A DNA stretch of 64,000 nt from an uncultured Eubacteriales bacterium. GTDB lineage: Bacteria > Bacillota > Clostridia > Oscillospirales > Oscillospiraceae. Below are positions 16,621-26,300 of this stretch, in pieces; within the stretch, counting starts at the first letter, position 1; every line of letters starts with the position of its first letter. The position numbers were made by a program, and so were the translations under genes. The notes beneath the pieces are model-generated. The model worked only from the letters and a program-made list of their open reading frames with translations. It was not told where the DNA came from and searched no databases. The stretch is from assembly GCA_949283375.1 (NCBI GenBank), contig CASDSM010000024.1:1-64000 (forward strand). Reading direction: 5' to 3'.

Positions 16621-17295
16621 TTGACCGCCCGTTTGAAACAATGGCTCGCCGGTGAGCGGGAGAAGCTCGCCGGCCTGCCGCGCCGCGAACAGCTTCGCTA
16701 TATCTGGGACTACTACAAGCTCTATCTGACCGCCTTCGCCGCCCTGCTGCTCATCGGCGGGACCACCGCCTGGCACCTGGCGACCACCCCGTCGGAGAAC
16801 TGGTTCTTCGCCTGCTTTGCCAACACCACCGTCAACCTCGGCGAGGGGAGCGGGTTCTACGACGGCTTCGCCAGTTGGGCGGGCTATGACCTGAAGGAGA
16901 AAAACCTCGTCTTTGAGGACCAGCTCTACTGCCGGCCCTCCACCAACCCGATGGGGGACACCTATTACGAACTGCTGGTGGCCTACCTCGAGGCGGGCAC
17001 GCTGGACGTCGTGCTGATGGAGGAGGCAGAGCTCGTCGCCCTGGGGGAGACCGGCCGGCTGATCGACCTGCGCGATGCGCGCACAGAGGACCTCTGCACG
17101 TCCTGTGAGGATCGCCTGGTCTACGTCACCTCCTCTGAGGGGGAGGAGATCCCCGTCGGCATCGACCTGTCCGATACCGCCCTGGCCGCGGAGGCCTACG
17201 GCGGGGACTGCGTGCTCGGCGTCTCGGCCAACGTGCCGCACCCGGACCAGGTGTCCGTCTTTCTGTCCTATCTGCTGGAGGGGGGAGCGTCATGA
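16621..17295 (+). CDS. Unknown single-span membrane protein beside YesL
   Basis: The 224-residue product starts at TTG (16621), chosen because GAGGAGG stands eleven bases upstream. A charged N-terminus with LPRREQLRYIWDYYKLYL precedes one membrane span (about residues 40-57), and an outer domain of about 165 residues follows. The domain contains ANTTVNLGEGSGFYDGF and GDTYYELLVAYLEAGTLDVVLMEEAELVALGETGRLIDLRD, loosely like a solute-binding fold lobe. I recognise no family. The stop overlaps the YesL start (ATGA), so the two products are probably used together. Confidence 0.65.
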   Translation: MTARLKQWLAGEREKLAGLPRREQLRYIWDYYKLYLTAFAALLLIGGTTAWHLATTPSENWFFACFANTTVNLGEGSGFYDGFASWAGYDLKEKNLVFEDQLYCRPSTNPMGDTYYELLVAYLEAGTLDVVLMEEAELVALGETGRLIDLRDARTEDLCTSCEDRLVYVTSSEGEEIPVGIDLSDTALAAEAYGGDCVLGVSANVPHPDQVSVFLSYLLEGGAS

Positions 17296-18008
17296 ATTTT
17301 CTGCGCAGCTTTCTGGATAACAACAGCGTCTTCGGACGGCTGATGACCCGCTGCGGCATCCTGATCGCAGCCAACCTCCTCTTCGTCCTCTGCTGCATCC
17401 CGGTCGTCACCGCCGGGGCGGGCTGGGCGGCGCTGTACTATGTGATGCTCAAGACGCTCTACCGCGAGCCGGAGCTCAACCCCTTCCGCACCTTCCTGGA
17501 CGGCTTGCGCCAGAACTGGCGGCAGGGCAGCGCCGTCTTCCTGATCGGAGCCGTCCTCGCCGGGGTGCTCTATCTGGAGCACTTCTGGGTGAGCCAGGCG
17601 GAGGGGATGGTCGCCATGCTACGCTACCCCCTGCTCGCGCTGGCCTTCGCCGCCGCCGTCCTGTTCTGCTATCTGTTCCCCACCCTGGCCACCTTCCGGG
17701 GGACCCTGCCGCAGATGGTGAAGAACTGCATCTACTTCGCCGTCAAGCGGCCGCTCAACCTGGTGCTCATCCTGCTGGCCCACGCGGTCCCGATCGCCGT
17801 CACCTGTCTGGATCAGGTGAATCAGCCGCTCTACGTCTTCCTCTGGTGCATGTGCGGCTTTTCCGCCATCGCCATGTTTACTTCGTCTCTCCTGCTCCCG
17901 CTCTACCGGCCCTACCTTCAGAAGGAGGAGGGGGAGGAGGAGGCCCCTGCGGCGGAGCCTCCGTCCGAGGCTCAGGTGCTCGAGGAGATGGAAAAACTTG
18001 GGATGTGA
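17292..18008 (+). CDS. YesL family (DUF624) membrane protein
   Basis: The 238-residue protein has the DUF624/YesL pattern: an N-terminal MNFLRSFLDNNSVFGRLMTR, then NLLFVLCCIPVVTAGAGWAALYYVMLKTL, and about five membrane helices. YesL proteins are regularly encoded with carbohydrate ABC importers, but their role is unsettled. It overlaps the preceding gene by four bases and is the last gene before a strong terminator. The C-terminus is an acidic tail of about 30 residues (EEGEEEAPAAEPPSEAQ). Confidence 0.85.
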   Translation: MNFLRSFLDNNSVFGRLMTRCGILIAANLLFVLCCIPVVTAGAGWAALYYVMLKTLYREPELNPFRTFLDGLRQNWRQGSAVFLIGAVLAGVLYLEHFWVSQAEGMVAMLRYPLLALAFAAAVLFCYLFPTLATFRGTLPQMVKNCIYFAVKRPLNLVLILLAHAVPIAVTCLDQVNQPLYVFLWCMCGFSAIAMFTSSLLLPLYRPYLQKEEGEEEAPAAEPPSEAQVLEEMEKLGM

Positions 18009-18022
18009 ACCGTCCTCCACGC

Positions 18023-18062
18023 CCCGGTTCCGGTCAACACGGCCGGAACCGGGACTTTTTTA
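18023..18062 (+). terminator. Terminator of the alpha-galactoside operon
   Basis: CCCGGTTCCGG (18023-18033) pairs perfectly with CCGGAACCGGG (18043-18053), followed by ACTTTTTTA. Confidence 0.9.
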
Positions 18063-18119
18063 CTTCATACTGTGAAAGTATGTCTTTTTTTCAGATGAAA
18101 TGTGATCTTTCTGTAAACA

Positions 18120-18146
18120 TTAGCACTCTTGTATTGACAGTGCTAA
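18120..18146 (+). promoter_or_regulatory. CIRCE operator (HrcA binding site)
   Basis: TTAGCACTC (18120-18128), nine bases, then CAGTGCTAA (18138-18146). This is the consensus CIRCE inverted repeat with one mismatch in the right arm. It overlaps the -35 box of the hsp20 promoter, so HrcA should block transcription until heat or misfolded protein titrates it. Confidence 0.92.
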
Positions 18147-18162
18147 TTTCTGGTGCTATCTT
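18134..18162 (+). promoter_or_regulatory. hsp20 promoter overlapping CIRCE
   Basis: TTGACA (18134-18139), a 17-base spacer and TATCTT (18157-18162). The -35 box lies inside the CIRCE element. Confidence 0.7.
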
Positions 18163-18252
18163 ATAGCCGTACCGAGAAAGAGGTACACAGAAGGTCCCAG
18201 CAAGACCTCCGAACGAAACCGAGTCACATCGAATCGAATGGAGGAATGTACG

Positions 18253-18693
18253 ATGTTACCCAGCATTTTTGGCGAGAATCTCTTTGATGAGCTCTTTGAC
18301 GGCGCGTTTGACCGCAGCTTCTTCGGCGGACGCGATCCCCTGTACGGCAAGCACGCCAAGCACCTGATGAAGACGGACGTGCGCGAGGGTGAGGACAGCT
18401 ACCAGGTGGCCATTGACCTGCCCGGCTTCCGGAAGGAGGACGTCCAGGTGGAGCTCAAGGACGGCTATCTCACCGTCACCGCCTCCAAGGATCTCGACCG
18501 CGACGAGAAGGACAGCGACGGGCGCTATATCCGCCAGGAGCGCTACGCCGGTACCTGCAGCCGCAGCTTCTACGTCGGCGACGTGCAGCCGGAGGAGGTC
18601 CAGGGCAAGTATGAGTCCGGCGTCCTCTCGCTCACCTTCCCGAAGAAGACCGCGCCTCAGGCAGAGACCGTGCACCGGATCGCCATCGAGTGA
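18253..18693 (+). CDS. Hsp20/alpha-crystallin small heat-shock protein
   Basis: The 146-residue chaperone has a short N-terminal arm (MLPSIFGENLFDELFDGAFDRSFF), an alpha-crystallin domain (about residues 38-135, with DVREGEDSYQVAIDLPGFRKEDVQVELKDGYLTV and the conserved GVLSLTFPK strand) and a short tail. It holds unfolding proteins during heat stress in the cytoplasm. GGAGG (18240-18244) eight bases upstream sets the start at 18253 rather than at an ATG five codons earlier. It is monocistronic, between a CIRCE promoter and a terminator. Confidence 0.92.
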   Translation: MLPSIFGENLFDELFDGAFDRSFFGGRDPLYGKHAKHLMKTDVREGEDSYQVAIDLPGFRKEDVQVELKDGYLTVTASKDLDRDEKDSDGRYIRQERYAGTCSRSFYVGDVQPEEVQGKYESGVLSLTFPKKTAPQAETVHRIAIE

Positions 18694-18724
18694 GCGTCCG
18701 GACGATGCCCCCAAAATGACGTTC

Positions 18725-18754
18725 TGCCCTGTCCCGCGCTCGCGGGGCAGGGCA
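18725..18754. other. GC-rich hairpin after hsp20
   Basis: TGCCCTGTCCCGCG and CGCGGGGCAGGGCA pair with one bulge. There is no T tract. Together with the next hairpin it closes the hsp20 unit. Confidence 0.5.
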
Positions 18755-18774
18755 GAGGCGATCAAGAAAGTCTG

Positions 18775-18812
18775 ACCCCTTGTTTTCCAATTGCGAAAAC
18801 AGGGGGTTCTTT
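18775..18812. terminator. Bidirectional terminator between hsp20 and obg
   Basis: CCCCTTGTTTTC and GAAAACAGGGG form the stem around CAATTGC. On the plus strand it is followed by GTTCTTT. On the minus strand it lies just beyond the obg stop and is followed by AGACTTTCTT, so it can serve both convergent genes. Confidence 0.75.
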
Positions 18813-18829
18813 GGTGGCTGACAGAGCGC

Positions 18830-20113
<1,284 letters not shown>

Positions 20114-20137
20114 AGGCCGTCCTCCTTTCTCGCAGCA

Positions 20138-20169
20138 GAAAAAACGCCCTGAACGTGCGTCCAGAGCGT
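20138..20169 (-). terminator. Partial terminator between rpmA and obg
   Basis: On the minus strand ACGCTCTG (20169-20162) pairs with CAGGGCGT (20151-20144), with one wobble pair, followed by six T residues. It separates the ribosomal protein genes from obg. Confidence 0.7.
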
Positions 20170-20182
20170 CCTTTTCGGTTCT

Positions 20183-20467
20183 TTACTGAGCCAGCTCGAC
20201 AATGGAGACCTGCTTGCGGTCCTTGCCCTTGCGCTCAAACTTGACGGTGCCGTCCTTGAGGGCGAACAGGGTGTCATCCTTGCCCTTGCCCACGTTGACG
20301 CCGGGATGGATCTTGGTGCCGCGCTGACGGACCAGGATGTTGCCGGCCAGGACGAACTGGCCGTCCGCCCGCTTCACGCCCAGACGCTTGGACTCGGAGT
20401 CACGGCCGTTCTTGGTGGAGCCGCCGCCCTTCTTGTGGGCGAAGAACTGGAGCGAAATGTTCAGCAT
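20183..20467 (-). CDS. rpmA: 50S ribosomal protein L27
   Basis: The 94-residue protein has the L27 body ([47 protein letters not shown]). It also has the Firmicutes N-terminal extension MLNISLQFF, which must be removed after Phe-Phe so that the new N-terminus reaches the peptidyl transferase centre. The protease for this, Prp, is encoded immediately upstream. The start at 20467 gives the normal L27 length. A much longer in-frame extension overlaps prp and is rejected. Confidence 0.96.
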   Translation of the reverse strand: MLNISLQFFAHKKGGGSTKNGRDSESKRLGVKRADGQFVLAGNILVRQRGTKIHPGVNVGKGKDDTLFALKDGTVKFERKGKDRKQVSIVELAQ

Positions 20468-20472
20468 AGGTG

Positions 20473-20802
20473 TCACACCTCCATAACAGTGAGATAGTCG
20501 GGGTATTGCTGCCGGAGCGCGGTCAGATAGACCATCATCCCGGTCAGCAGGTTCTGGCAGGTATACTCGTCCAGCTCGGACAAGCCGCCTGGCAGATGGA
20601 GGGAGAGATGGGGCTCCTCCGGCTCCACCTTCACCGCGGCCGCCAGGCCGAGCACATCGTTGACGGTGCACTCAAGCAACTGCAGCGCGCTGACCACCGT
20701 GTTGCAGATGAGGTCAGCGCCCTCTTCGGCCATGCCGCTGTGTCCCCGGACGTCCACAGAGACGATCCGGGAACCCTCCAGATGAAAGGCTACCGTGGTC
20801 AT
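20473..20802 (-). CDS. prp: Ribosomal-processing cysteine protease Prp
   Basis: The 109-residue protein matches Prp (YsxB): a VRGHSG segment with the presumed catalytic His21, and [17 protein letters not shown] with Cys33 preceded by Asp30. It removes the N-terminal extension of L27 before assembly. It lies between rplU and rpmA, as in most Firmicutes. Six bases separate its stop codon from the rpmA start, so production of protease and substrate is coupled. Confidence 0.92.
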   Translation of the reverse strand: MTTVAFHLEGSRIVSVDVRGHSGMAEEGADLICNTVVSALQLLECTVNDVLGLAAAVKVEPEEPHLSLHLPGGLSELDEYTCQNLLTGMMVYLTALRQQYPDYLTVMEV

Positions 20803-21116
20803 CAGCCGGCGATGATCTTGCTGACGGTGACCTTGGTGTAGGGCTGACGGTGGCCCTGCGTGCGCTTGTAGCCGCGCTTGGGCTTGTACTTGAGCACGCG
20901 GATCTTCTTGCCCTTGCCGTTCTTCATGACGGAGGCCTCGACCTTCGCGCCCTCGACGACGGGCGCGCCGAAGGTGGCCTTCTCCCCGTCGACAATGGCC
21001 AGCACCTGGTCAAACGTGACGTTGTCCCCGGCCTCGACAGGCAGCTTCTCAATGAAGAGGGTATCGCCCTCAGACACCTTGTACTGCTTGCCGCCGGTCA
21101 CGATAATAGCGGTCAT
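20802..21116 (-). CDS. rplU: 50S ribosomal protein L21
   Basis: The 104-residue protein has the L21 pattern [25 protein letters not shown] at the N-terminus and [21 protein letters not shown] at the C-terminus. The start at 21116 is preferred because it gives the family N-terminus and follows AGAGGTG; in-frame ATGs further upstream lie in the leader. Its stop codon overlaps the first base of prp, so the two are translationally linked. Confidence 0.96.
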   Translation of the reverse strand: MTAIIVTGGKQYKVSEGDTLFIEKLPVEAGDNVTFDQVLAIVDGEKATFGAPVVEGAKVEASVMKNGKGKKIRVLKYKPKRGYKRTQGHRQPYTKVTVSKIIAG

Positions 21117-21140
21117 TTCACTTGCACCTCTTTCCTTCAT

Positions 21141-21190
21141 GACGGGCTCGCTCTTGCGGGTGGGCAGACCTGCCCCTTGAGACCCGTTCA
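21141..21190 (-). promoter_or_regulatory. Candidate L21-type leader structure before rplU
   Basis: The minus-strand leader reads ACGGGTCTC...GGGGCAGGTCTGCCC...GAGCCCGT, with complementary ends and a central hairpin, placed between the promoter and rplU. Leaders of this kind before rplU are known autoregulatory sites in Firmicutes. Assignment here is by position and foldability only. Confidence 0.45.
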
Positions 21191-21203
21191 AAGCGGCTGT
21201 ATC

Positions 21204-21232
21204 ATTTTATCAGCCGGAGAGGGCAATGTCAA
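21204..21232 (-). promoter_or_regulatory. rplU operon promoter
   Basis: On the minus strand TTGACA (21232-21227), a 17-base spacer, then TAAAAT (21209-21204). It drives rplU-prp-rpmA and, by read-through, obg. Confidence 0.82.
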
Positions 21233-21409
21233 TGAAAAGCGGACAAATTCTGAAAAAAATTTCTCCAAACGCCGCCGCGGGGCGCGCAACTGGCTGTCGA
21301 AATGACTATTTTGCCCAAACGGACCGATTTTAATTTGTGCAAGAGGGAAATAACGGTACCGGGAGAAAAAATAATTGGAAAAGGCAGTGAATTTTCCGGC
21401 GGCGTTTGT

Positions 21410-21415
21410 TATAAT
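21410..21415 (+). promoter_or_regulatory. Probable prs promoter (-10 box)
   Basis: Consensus TATAAT at 21410-21415, preceded at 17 bases by GTGAAT, a weak -35. The sequence around it is AT-rich. The rest of the gap from 21241 to 21531 shows no gene; it holds the prs leader of about 110 bases. Confidence 0.55.
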
Positions 21416-21531
21416 GAAACTGGAAAAGGATGAACGGCGATGGATGGACAGCCCGCCGGGCCGTCCGTCCTGCAAGGACTGCAGCGTGATATCCGGCATA
21501 GTTACAGTAGAAAGACAGAGGAGCGTTTATT

Positions 21532-22524
21532 ATGATCTCTCACGGTAAAGACATCAAGATTTTCGCCGGCAACTCGAACATCCAGCTTGCCCGGGGGATT
21601 TGCGAACGGTTGTCCGTCCCGCTGGGCAACGCAGAATGCGGCCAGTTCTCCGACGGGGAGAGCTATGTCTCCTTTTACGAGACGGTCCGCGGCAGCGATG
21701 TGTTCCTGATCCAGTCCACCTGCGCCACCGGCAGCCGCTCGGCTGGCACCTACCGCTCAGTCAACGACAATCTGATGGAGCTGTGCGTCATGATCGACGC
21801 CTGCAAGCGCGCCTCGGCAGGGCGCATCACCGCGGTCATCCCCTACTACGGCTATGCCCGCCAGGACCGCAAGACCAAGCCGCGCGACCCCATCTCTGCC
21901 AAGCTGACGGCCAACCTGCTCGTGAGCGCGGGGGTGAACCATGTGCTCACGATGGATATCCACTGCGCCCAGATCCAGGGCTTCTTTGACATTCCGATGG
22001 ACAATATCCCCGGCGCGCCCCTGTTTGTGGAGTATTTCAAGGAGAAATTCGCCGGCCGCGAGGAGGACACCATGGTGGTCTCCCCCGACGTCGGCTCGGT
22101 CGCCCGCGCCCGCGCTTTTGCCCAGAAGATGAACCTGCCGCTCGCCATCGTGGACAAGCGCCGCCAGAAGGCCAACTCCTCCGAGGTGAAGAACATCATC
22201 GGCGATGTGCGCGGCAAGAACGTCATCCTCCTCGATGACATGGTGGACACCGCCGGCTCCCTCTGCGGGGCGGCGCGCGCCCTGATGGAGGAGGGCGGGG
22301 CCAAGAGCGTCTCCGCCTGCGCCACCCACGGCGTGCTCTCCGGCCCGGCGCTCGAGCGCATCGAGAACTCCGTGCTCGACGAGCTCCTCTTCCTGGACAC
22401 CATCCCCGCCCCCCGCGGCGCGGAGAACAGCAGCAAGATCCGGTATCTCTCTGTGGCGGACATGTTCGCCGCCGCGATCAGCCGCATCTATCAGGAGGTC
22501 TCCATCTCCTCCATCTATTCCTGA
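21532..22524 (+). CDS. prs: Ribose-phosphate pyrophosphokinase
   Basis: The 330-residue enzyme makes PRPP from ribose 5-phosphate and ATP for nucleotide, His, Trp and NAD synthesis. Signature parts are FAGNSNIQLARGICERL, CGQFSDGESYVSFYETVRGSDVFLIQS, YYGYARQDRKTKPRDPISAKLTANLL, the metal-binding DIHCAQIQGFFDIPMDN and the PRPP loop NVILLDDMVDTAGS. Length is slightly above the usual 310-320. GAGG lies eight bases before the ATG. Confidence 0.95.
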   Translation: MISHGKDIKIFAGNSNIQLARGICERLSVPLGNAECGQFSDGESYVSFYETVRGSDVFLIQSTCATGSRSAGTYRSVNDNLMELCVMIDACKRASAGRITAVIPYYGYARQDRKTKPRDPISAKLTANLLVSAGVNHVLTMDIHCAQIQGFFDIPMDNIPGAPLFVEYFKEKFAGREEDTMVVSPDVGSVARARAFAQKMNLPLAIVDKRRQKANSSEVKNIIGDVRGKNVILLDDMVDTAGSLCGAARALMEEGGAKSVSACATHGVLSGPALERIENSVLDELLFLDTIPAPRGAENSSKIRYLSVADMFAAAISRIYQEVSISSIYS

Positions 22525-22596
22525 GCGGACCTCAGTGCGGGCGGGAGGGTCCGCCCGGACCAAAAATGACACAGACCGCTGCGCACTGGCGCACAG

Positions 22597-22623
22597 CAGG
22601 GGATGCCGTTCCGGCATCCCCTG
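22597..22623 (+). terminator. 12-bp hairpin after prs
   Basis: CAGGGGATGCCG (22597-22608) pairs perfectly with CGGCATCCCCTG (22612-22623) around TTC. It is followed by TTAG rather than a T run, so termination efficiency is uncertain. Confidence 0.55.
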
Positions 22624-22652
22624 TTAGCCGTGAGCGCGGGAAGGAGTAAGTC

Positions 22653-23252
22653 ATGCTGTTTCAGAGATCGGAACAAGGCGGCGTGGAGTGGATCGTCTGC
22701 TGCCTGGGCAACCCCGGACGGGAATATGAGAACACACGCCACAACGTCGGCTTTCTCACTGCCGACGCGCTGGAAAAGCGCACCGGCACGCCGGTGCGCC
22801 GCATCCGCTTCAAGGCGCTCACCGCCGTCGTCACCCTCGGCGGGCACAAGACGCTGCTGATGAAGCCGAATACCTTTATGAACCTCTCCGGCACGGCGCT
22901 GGCCGAGGCGGCCGCCTTCTATAAGGTGCCGCCGGAGCGCTGCCTGGTGGTGGCCGACGACGTGACGCTCGACCTCGGGCGCCTGCGCCTGCGCCGCAGC
23001 GGGTCCGCCGGGGGACACAACGGCCTGAAGTCCATCATCAATATGCTCGGCACCCCCGACTTCCCCCGCCTGAAGATCGGCGTGGGGCAGAAGCCGCACC
23101 CGGACTATGACCTCGCCGCCTGGGTCCTGGGGAAATTCTCCTCCCAGGACCAGAGGGTGATCGCCCAGGCCGCCCAGAGCGCGGCGGAGGCGGTGGAGTG
23201 CGTGATCTCCAGCGGCATGGATCAGGCGATGAACCGATATAATGGAGGATAG
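22653..23252 (+). CDS. pth: Peptidyl-tRNA hydrolase
   Basis: The 199-residue enzyme releases tRNA from prematurely dropped peptidyl-tRNA. Visible motifs are CLGNPGREYENTRHNVGF with catalytic His30, LMKPNTFMNLSG, VVADDVTLDLGRLRLRRSGSAGGHNGLKSI and the PDFPRLKIGVG loop. A short N-terminal addition (MLFQRSEQGGVEW) makes it a little longer than E. coli Pth. GGAAGGAG precedes the ATG. The mfd gene follows 48 bases later, as in many Firmicutes. Confidence 0.95.
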   Translation: MLFQRSEQGGVEWIVCCLGNPGREYENTRHNVGFLTADALEKRTGTPVRRIRFKALTAVVTLGGHKTLLMKPNTFMNLSGTALAEAAAFYKVPPERCLVVADDVTLDLGRLRLRRSGSAGGHNGLKSIINMLGTPDFPRLKIGVGQKPHPDYDLAAWVLGKFSSQDQRVIAQAAQSAAEAVECVISSGMDQAMNRYNGG

Positions 23253-23300
23253 CACCCCCCCTGACGCCCTCCGGCGCAGCGGGCACGGAGGAGACGTAAC

Positions 23301-26300
23301 ATGAAACTGCTCAATCAAATCTGGTCCCGTCTGCCGGAGTACCGGGAGCTGGGGGCGCTGCTGGATGCAGGCCGCTCCCCGGTCGCCCTGGCGGGGCTCT
23401 CCCCGGTCCACCGGGCGCACCTGGCCGCCGCACTCGGCGGCGAGAGCGGGCGTCCGGTGGTCCTGCTCTGCCCGGCCGAGCAGGAGGCGCAGCGCCTGGC
23501 GGCCGACCTTGCCGCCCTCACCGGCGCGGAGGTCCCGGTGCTGATGGGCCGGGAATTCACTTTCCACGACGCCACGGTGAGCCATCAGTGGGAGCAGCGC
23601 CGCCTCGGCGTGCTCTACCGGCTGCTGGAGGGGGGCTGCCCCTTCCTGATCGCCACGATGGAGGCGGTGATGGAGCGCACCCTGCCGCCCGCGGTGCTGC
23701 GCGCGAGCGCCGTCACCCTCTCGCCCGGCCAGAGCTGGAAGCTCCCCGAGCTGACCGCCCGCCTCGCGGCGCTGGGCTACGCCCGCTGCGACCAGGTGGA
23801 GGGGCCGGGCCAGTTTGCCCTGCGCGGCGGCATCCTGGACGTCTTCTCCCCCGTGATGGACCGGCCGGTCCGCGTGGAGTTCTGGGGGGACGAGGTGGAC
23901 GCGATGGGGCTCTTCGACCCCGCCACCCAGCGGCGGGAGGAGAATGCGGCCCGCGCCCTCCTGCTCCCGGCGGCGGAGGCCCTGCCCCAGCTCGCCCCCG
24001 GCGGCCCGCTCGGCCTGGTGGGGGAGATCGAGCGGCGCATCCTCCGCCTCGAGCGGGGCAAGCGGAGCGCGGAGACGGACGCCCTGCTCGAGACGCTCCG
24101 GCGCGACAGCGAGGCGATCGGCTCCCTGCGCGCCTTCCCGGCGGCGGACCGCTATCTCGACCTGATCTATCCCGACTTCGCCTGCGCGGCGGACTATCTG
24201 CCGCCGGACGCCCTGGTGCTCTGGGCGGAGTCTCCCCGCTGCCGCGAGGCGGCGGAGCACTACCTCTGGCGTCTGACGGAGGATGTGGAGGCCCTCTGCC
24301 AGTCCGGCATCCTCTGGGTGGAGGGCGCCCGCTACGCCGCCGGCTGGGAGGGACTGGCGCGGCGGCTCACGAAGGAGTATCCCTCCGTCTTTGCCGACAG
24401 CTTCCACACCTCCGCCTGCCCGGTGGACCCGGTGGCGCTGATCTCCATGCCCTGCAAGCAGCTCCCCTCCTTCGGCGCGAGCCTGGAGACGGCGGTCTCC
24501 GACCTGCGCCACTACCAGAACGACGGGGCGGCCACCGTGGTCCTCTGCGCCTCGCAGGGGCGGGTGAAGGCCCTGCATGACCTGCTGGGAGAGCAGGGGG
24601 TCCCGGCGGCGATCGACCTCGACCTCAAGCACCTGCCCGGGCCGGGGGAGACCTACCTCACGGCGGGTGGCCTCTCGGCGGGGATGGAGTACCCCGGCTT
24701 TGCCGTGCTCACCGAGGGGAAGGCCGCCCCGGCGCGCCAGGCGGGCAAGGCGGGGCGGAAGAAGGCGACCAACCGGCAGAAGATCCAGAGCTTCACCGAC
24801 CTCTCGCCGGGCGACCTGGTGGTGCACGAGACGCACGGCATCGGCCGCTTTGTCGAGCTGGCCAAGATGAAGGTGGACGGCGTGGAGCGGGACTATATCA
24901 AGCTGGCCTACTCCGGCGGAGACACCCTCTACGTCCCGGCCACCCAGCTCGACCTGGTGAGCAAGTATATCGGCGGCGGGGAGGAGGCCAACGAGCGCAC
25001 CCGCCTGTCCAGGCTCGGCGGGACGGACTGGGCCAGGGCCAAGGGCAAGGCCCGCCGCGCGACGCGGGAGATGGCCAGGGAGCTCATCGCCCTCTACGCC
25101 GAGCGGCAGCGGCAGCCGGGCTACGCCTTTCACCCGGACGACCCGTGGCAGCAGGAGTTTGAGGACAAGTTTGCCTATCAGGAGACGGAGGATCAGATCC
25201 GCTGCGTCCAGGAGATCAAGGCGGACATGGAGCGCCCCATCCCGATGGACCGGCTGCTCTGCGGCGACGTGGGCTACGGCAAGACGGAGGTGGCCCTGCG
25301 CGCGGTGATGAAGTGCGTCCTCGAGGGAAAGCAGGCGGCCATTCTGGTGCCCACCACGGTGCTGGCCAACCAGCACTACCAGACGGCGGTGAGCCGCTTT
25401 GCCGGCTTCCCGGTCAAGGTGGCGGTGATCAGCCGCTTCCAGACCGCCCAGCAGACGAAACGCATCTTAAACGAGCTGGAGCGCGGGCTGGTGGACGTGC
25501 TCATCGGCACCCACCGGCTGTTTTCCAAGGACATCCGGTTTCACGACCTCGGATTGCTGGTGGTGGACGAGGAGCAGCGCTTCGGCGTCGGCCAGAAGGA
25601 GCGGCTCAAGGAGCGCACCCGCCAGGTGGATGTGCTCACCCTCTCCGCCACCCCCATCCCGCGCACGCTGAACATGGCCCTCTCCGGCCTGCGCGACATG
25701 TCCACCATCGAGGAGCCGCCGATGGACCGCCAGCCGGTGCAGACCTATGTGCTCGAGCACAACTGGTCCATGCTCGCCGACGCGATGAGCCGGGAGATCG
25801 GCCGCGGCGGGCAGGTCTACTACCTGCACAACCGGGTGGACACCATCTCCTCCACCGCCGTGCGCATCCGCGAGATGCTGGGCGGGGAGGTGGAGGTCGG
25901 CGTCGCCCACGGCAAGATGAGCGAGGATGAGCTGCACGCCGTCATGAGCCGGGTGGTCTCCGGGGAGATCCAGGTCCTCGTGTGCACCACCATCATCGAG
26001 ACCGGCATCGACATCCCCAACGTCAACACCCTCATCATCGAGGACGCCGACAAGATGGGACTGGCCCAGCTCCACCAGATCCGCGGCCGGGTGGGCCGCT
26101 CCTCCCGCCGGGCATTTGCCTACCTGACCTACCGGCACGGCAAGGTGCTCAGCGAGGTGGCCGCCAAGCGTCTGGCCGCCGTGCGGGAGTTTGCCGAGTT
26201 CGGCGCGGGCTTCAAGATCGCCATGCGCGACCTGGAGATCCGCGGGGCGGGCAACCTCCTCGGCGCGGAGCAGTCCGGCTTCATGCTCTCGGTGGGCTAT

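Noticed and set aside
14458..17241. 927-codon open frame antisense to the alpha-galactosidase and following gene
   Set aside because: It mirrors the GC-rich codons of two well-supported genes, has no ribosome site and shows no protein-like motif.
20468..20671. N-terminal extension of L27 to give a 162-residue protein
   Set aside because: It overlaps prp in another frame and has no L27 similarity. The 94-residue form has the normal Firmicutes start.
22515..25376. 953-codon open frame antisense to pth and mfd
   Set aside because: It is a shadow of the mfd codons. The plus-strand frames carry complete Pth and Mfd motifs.
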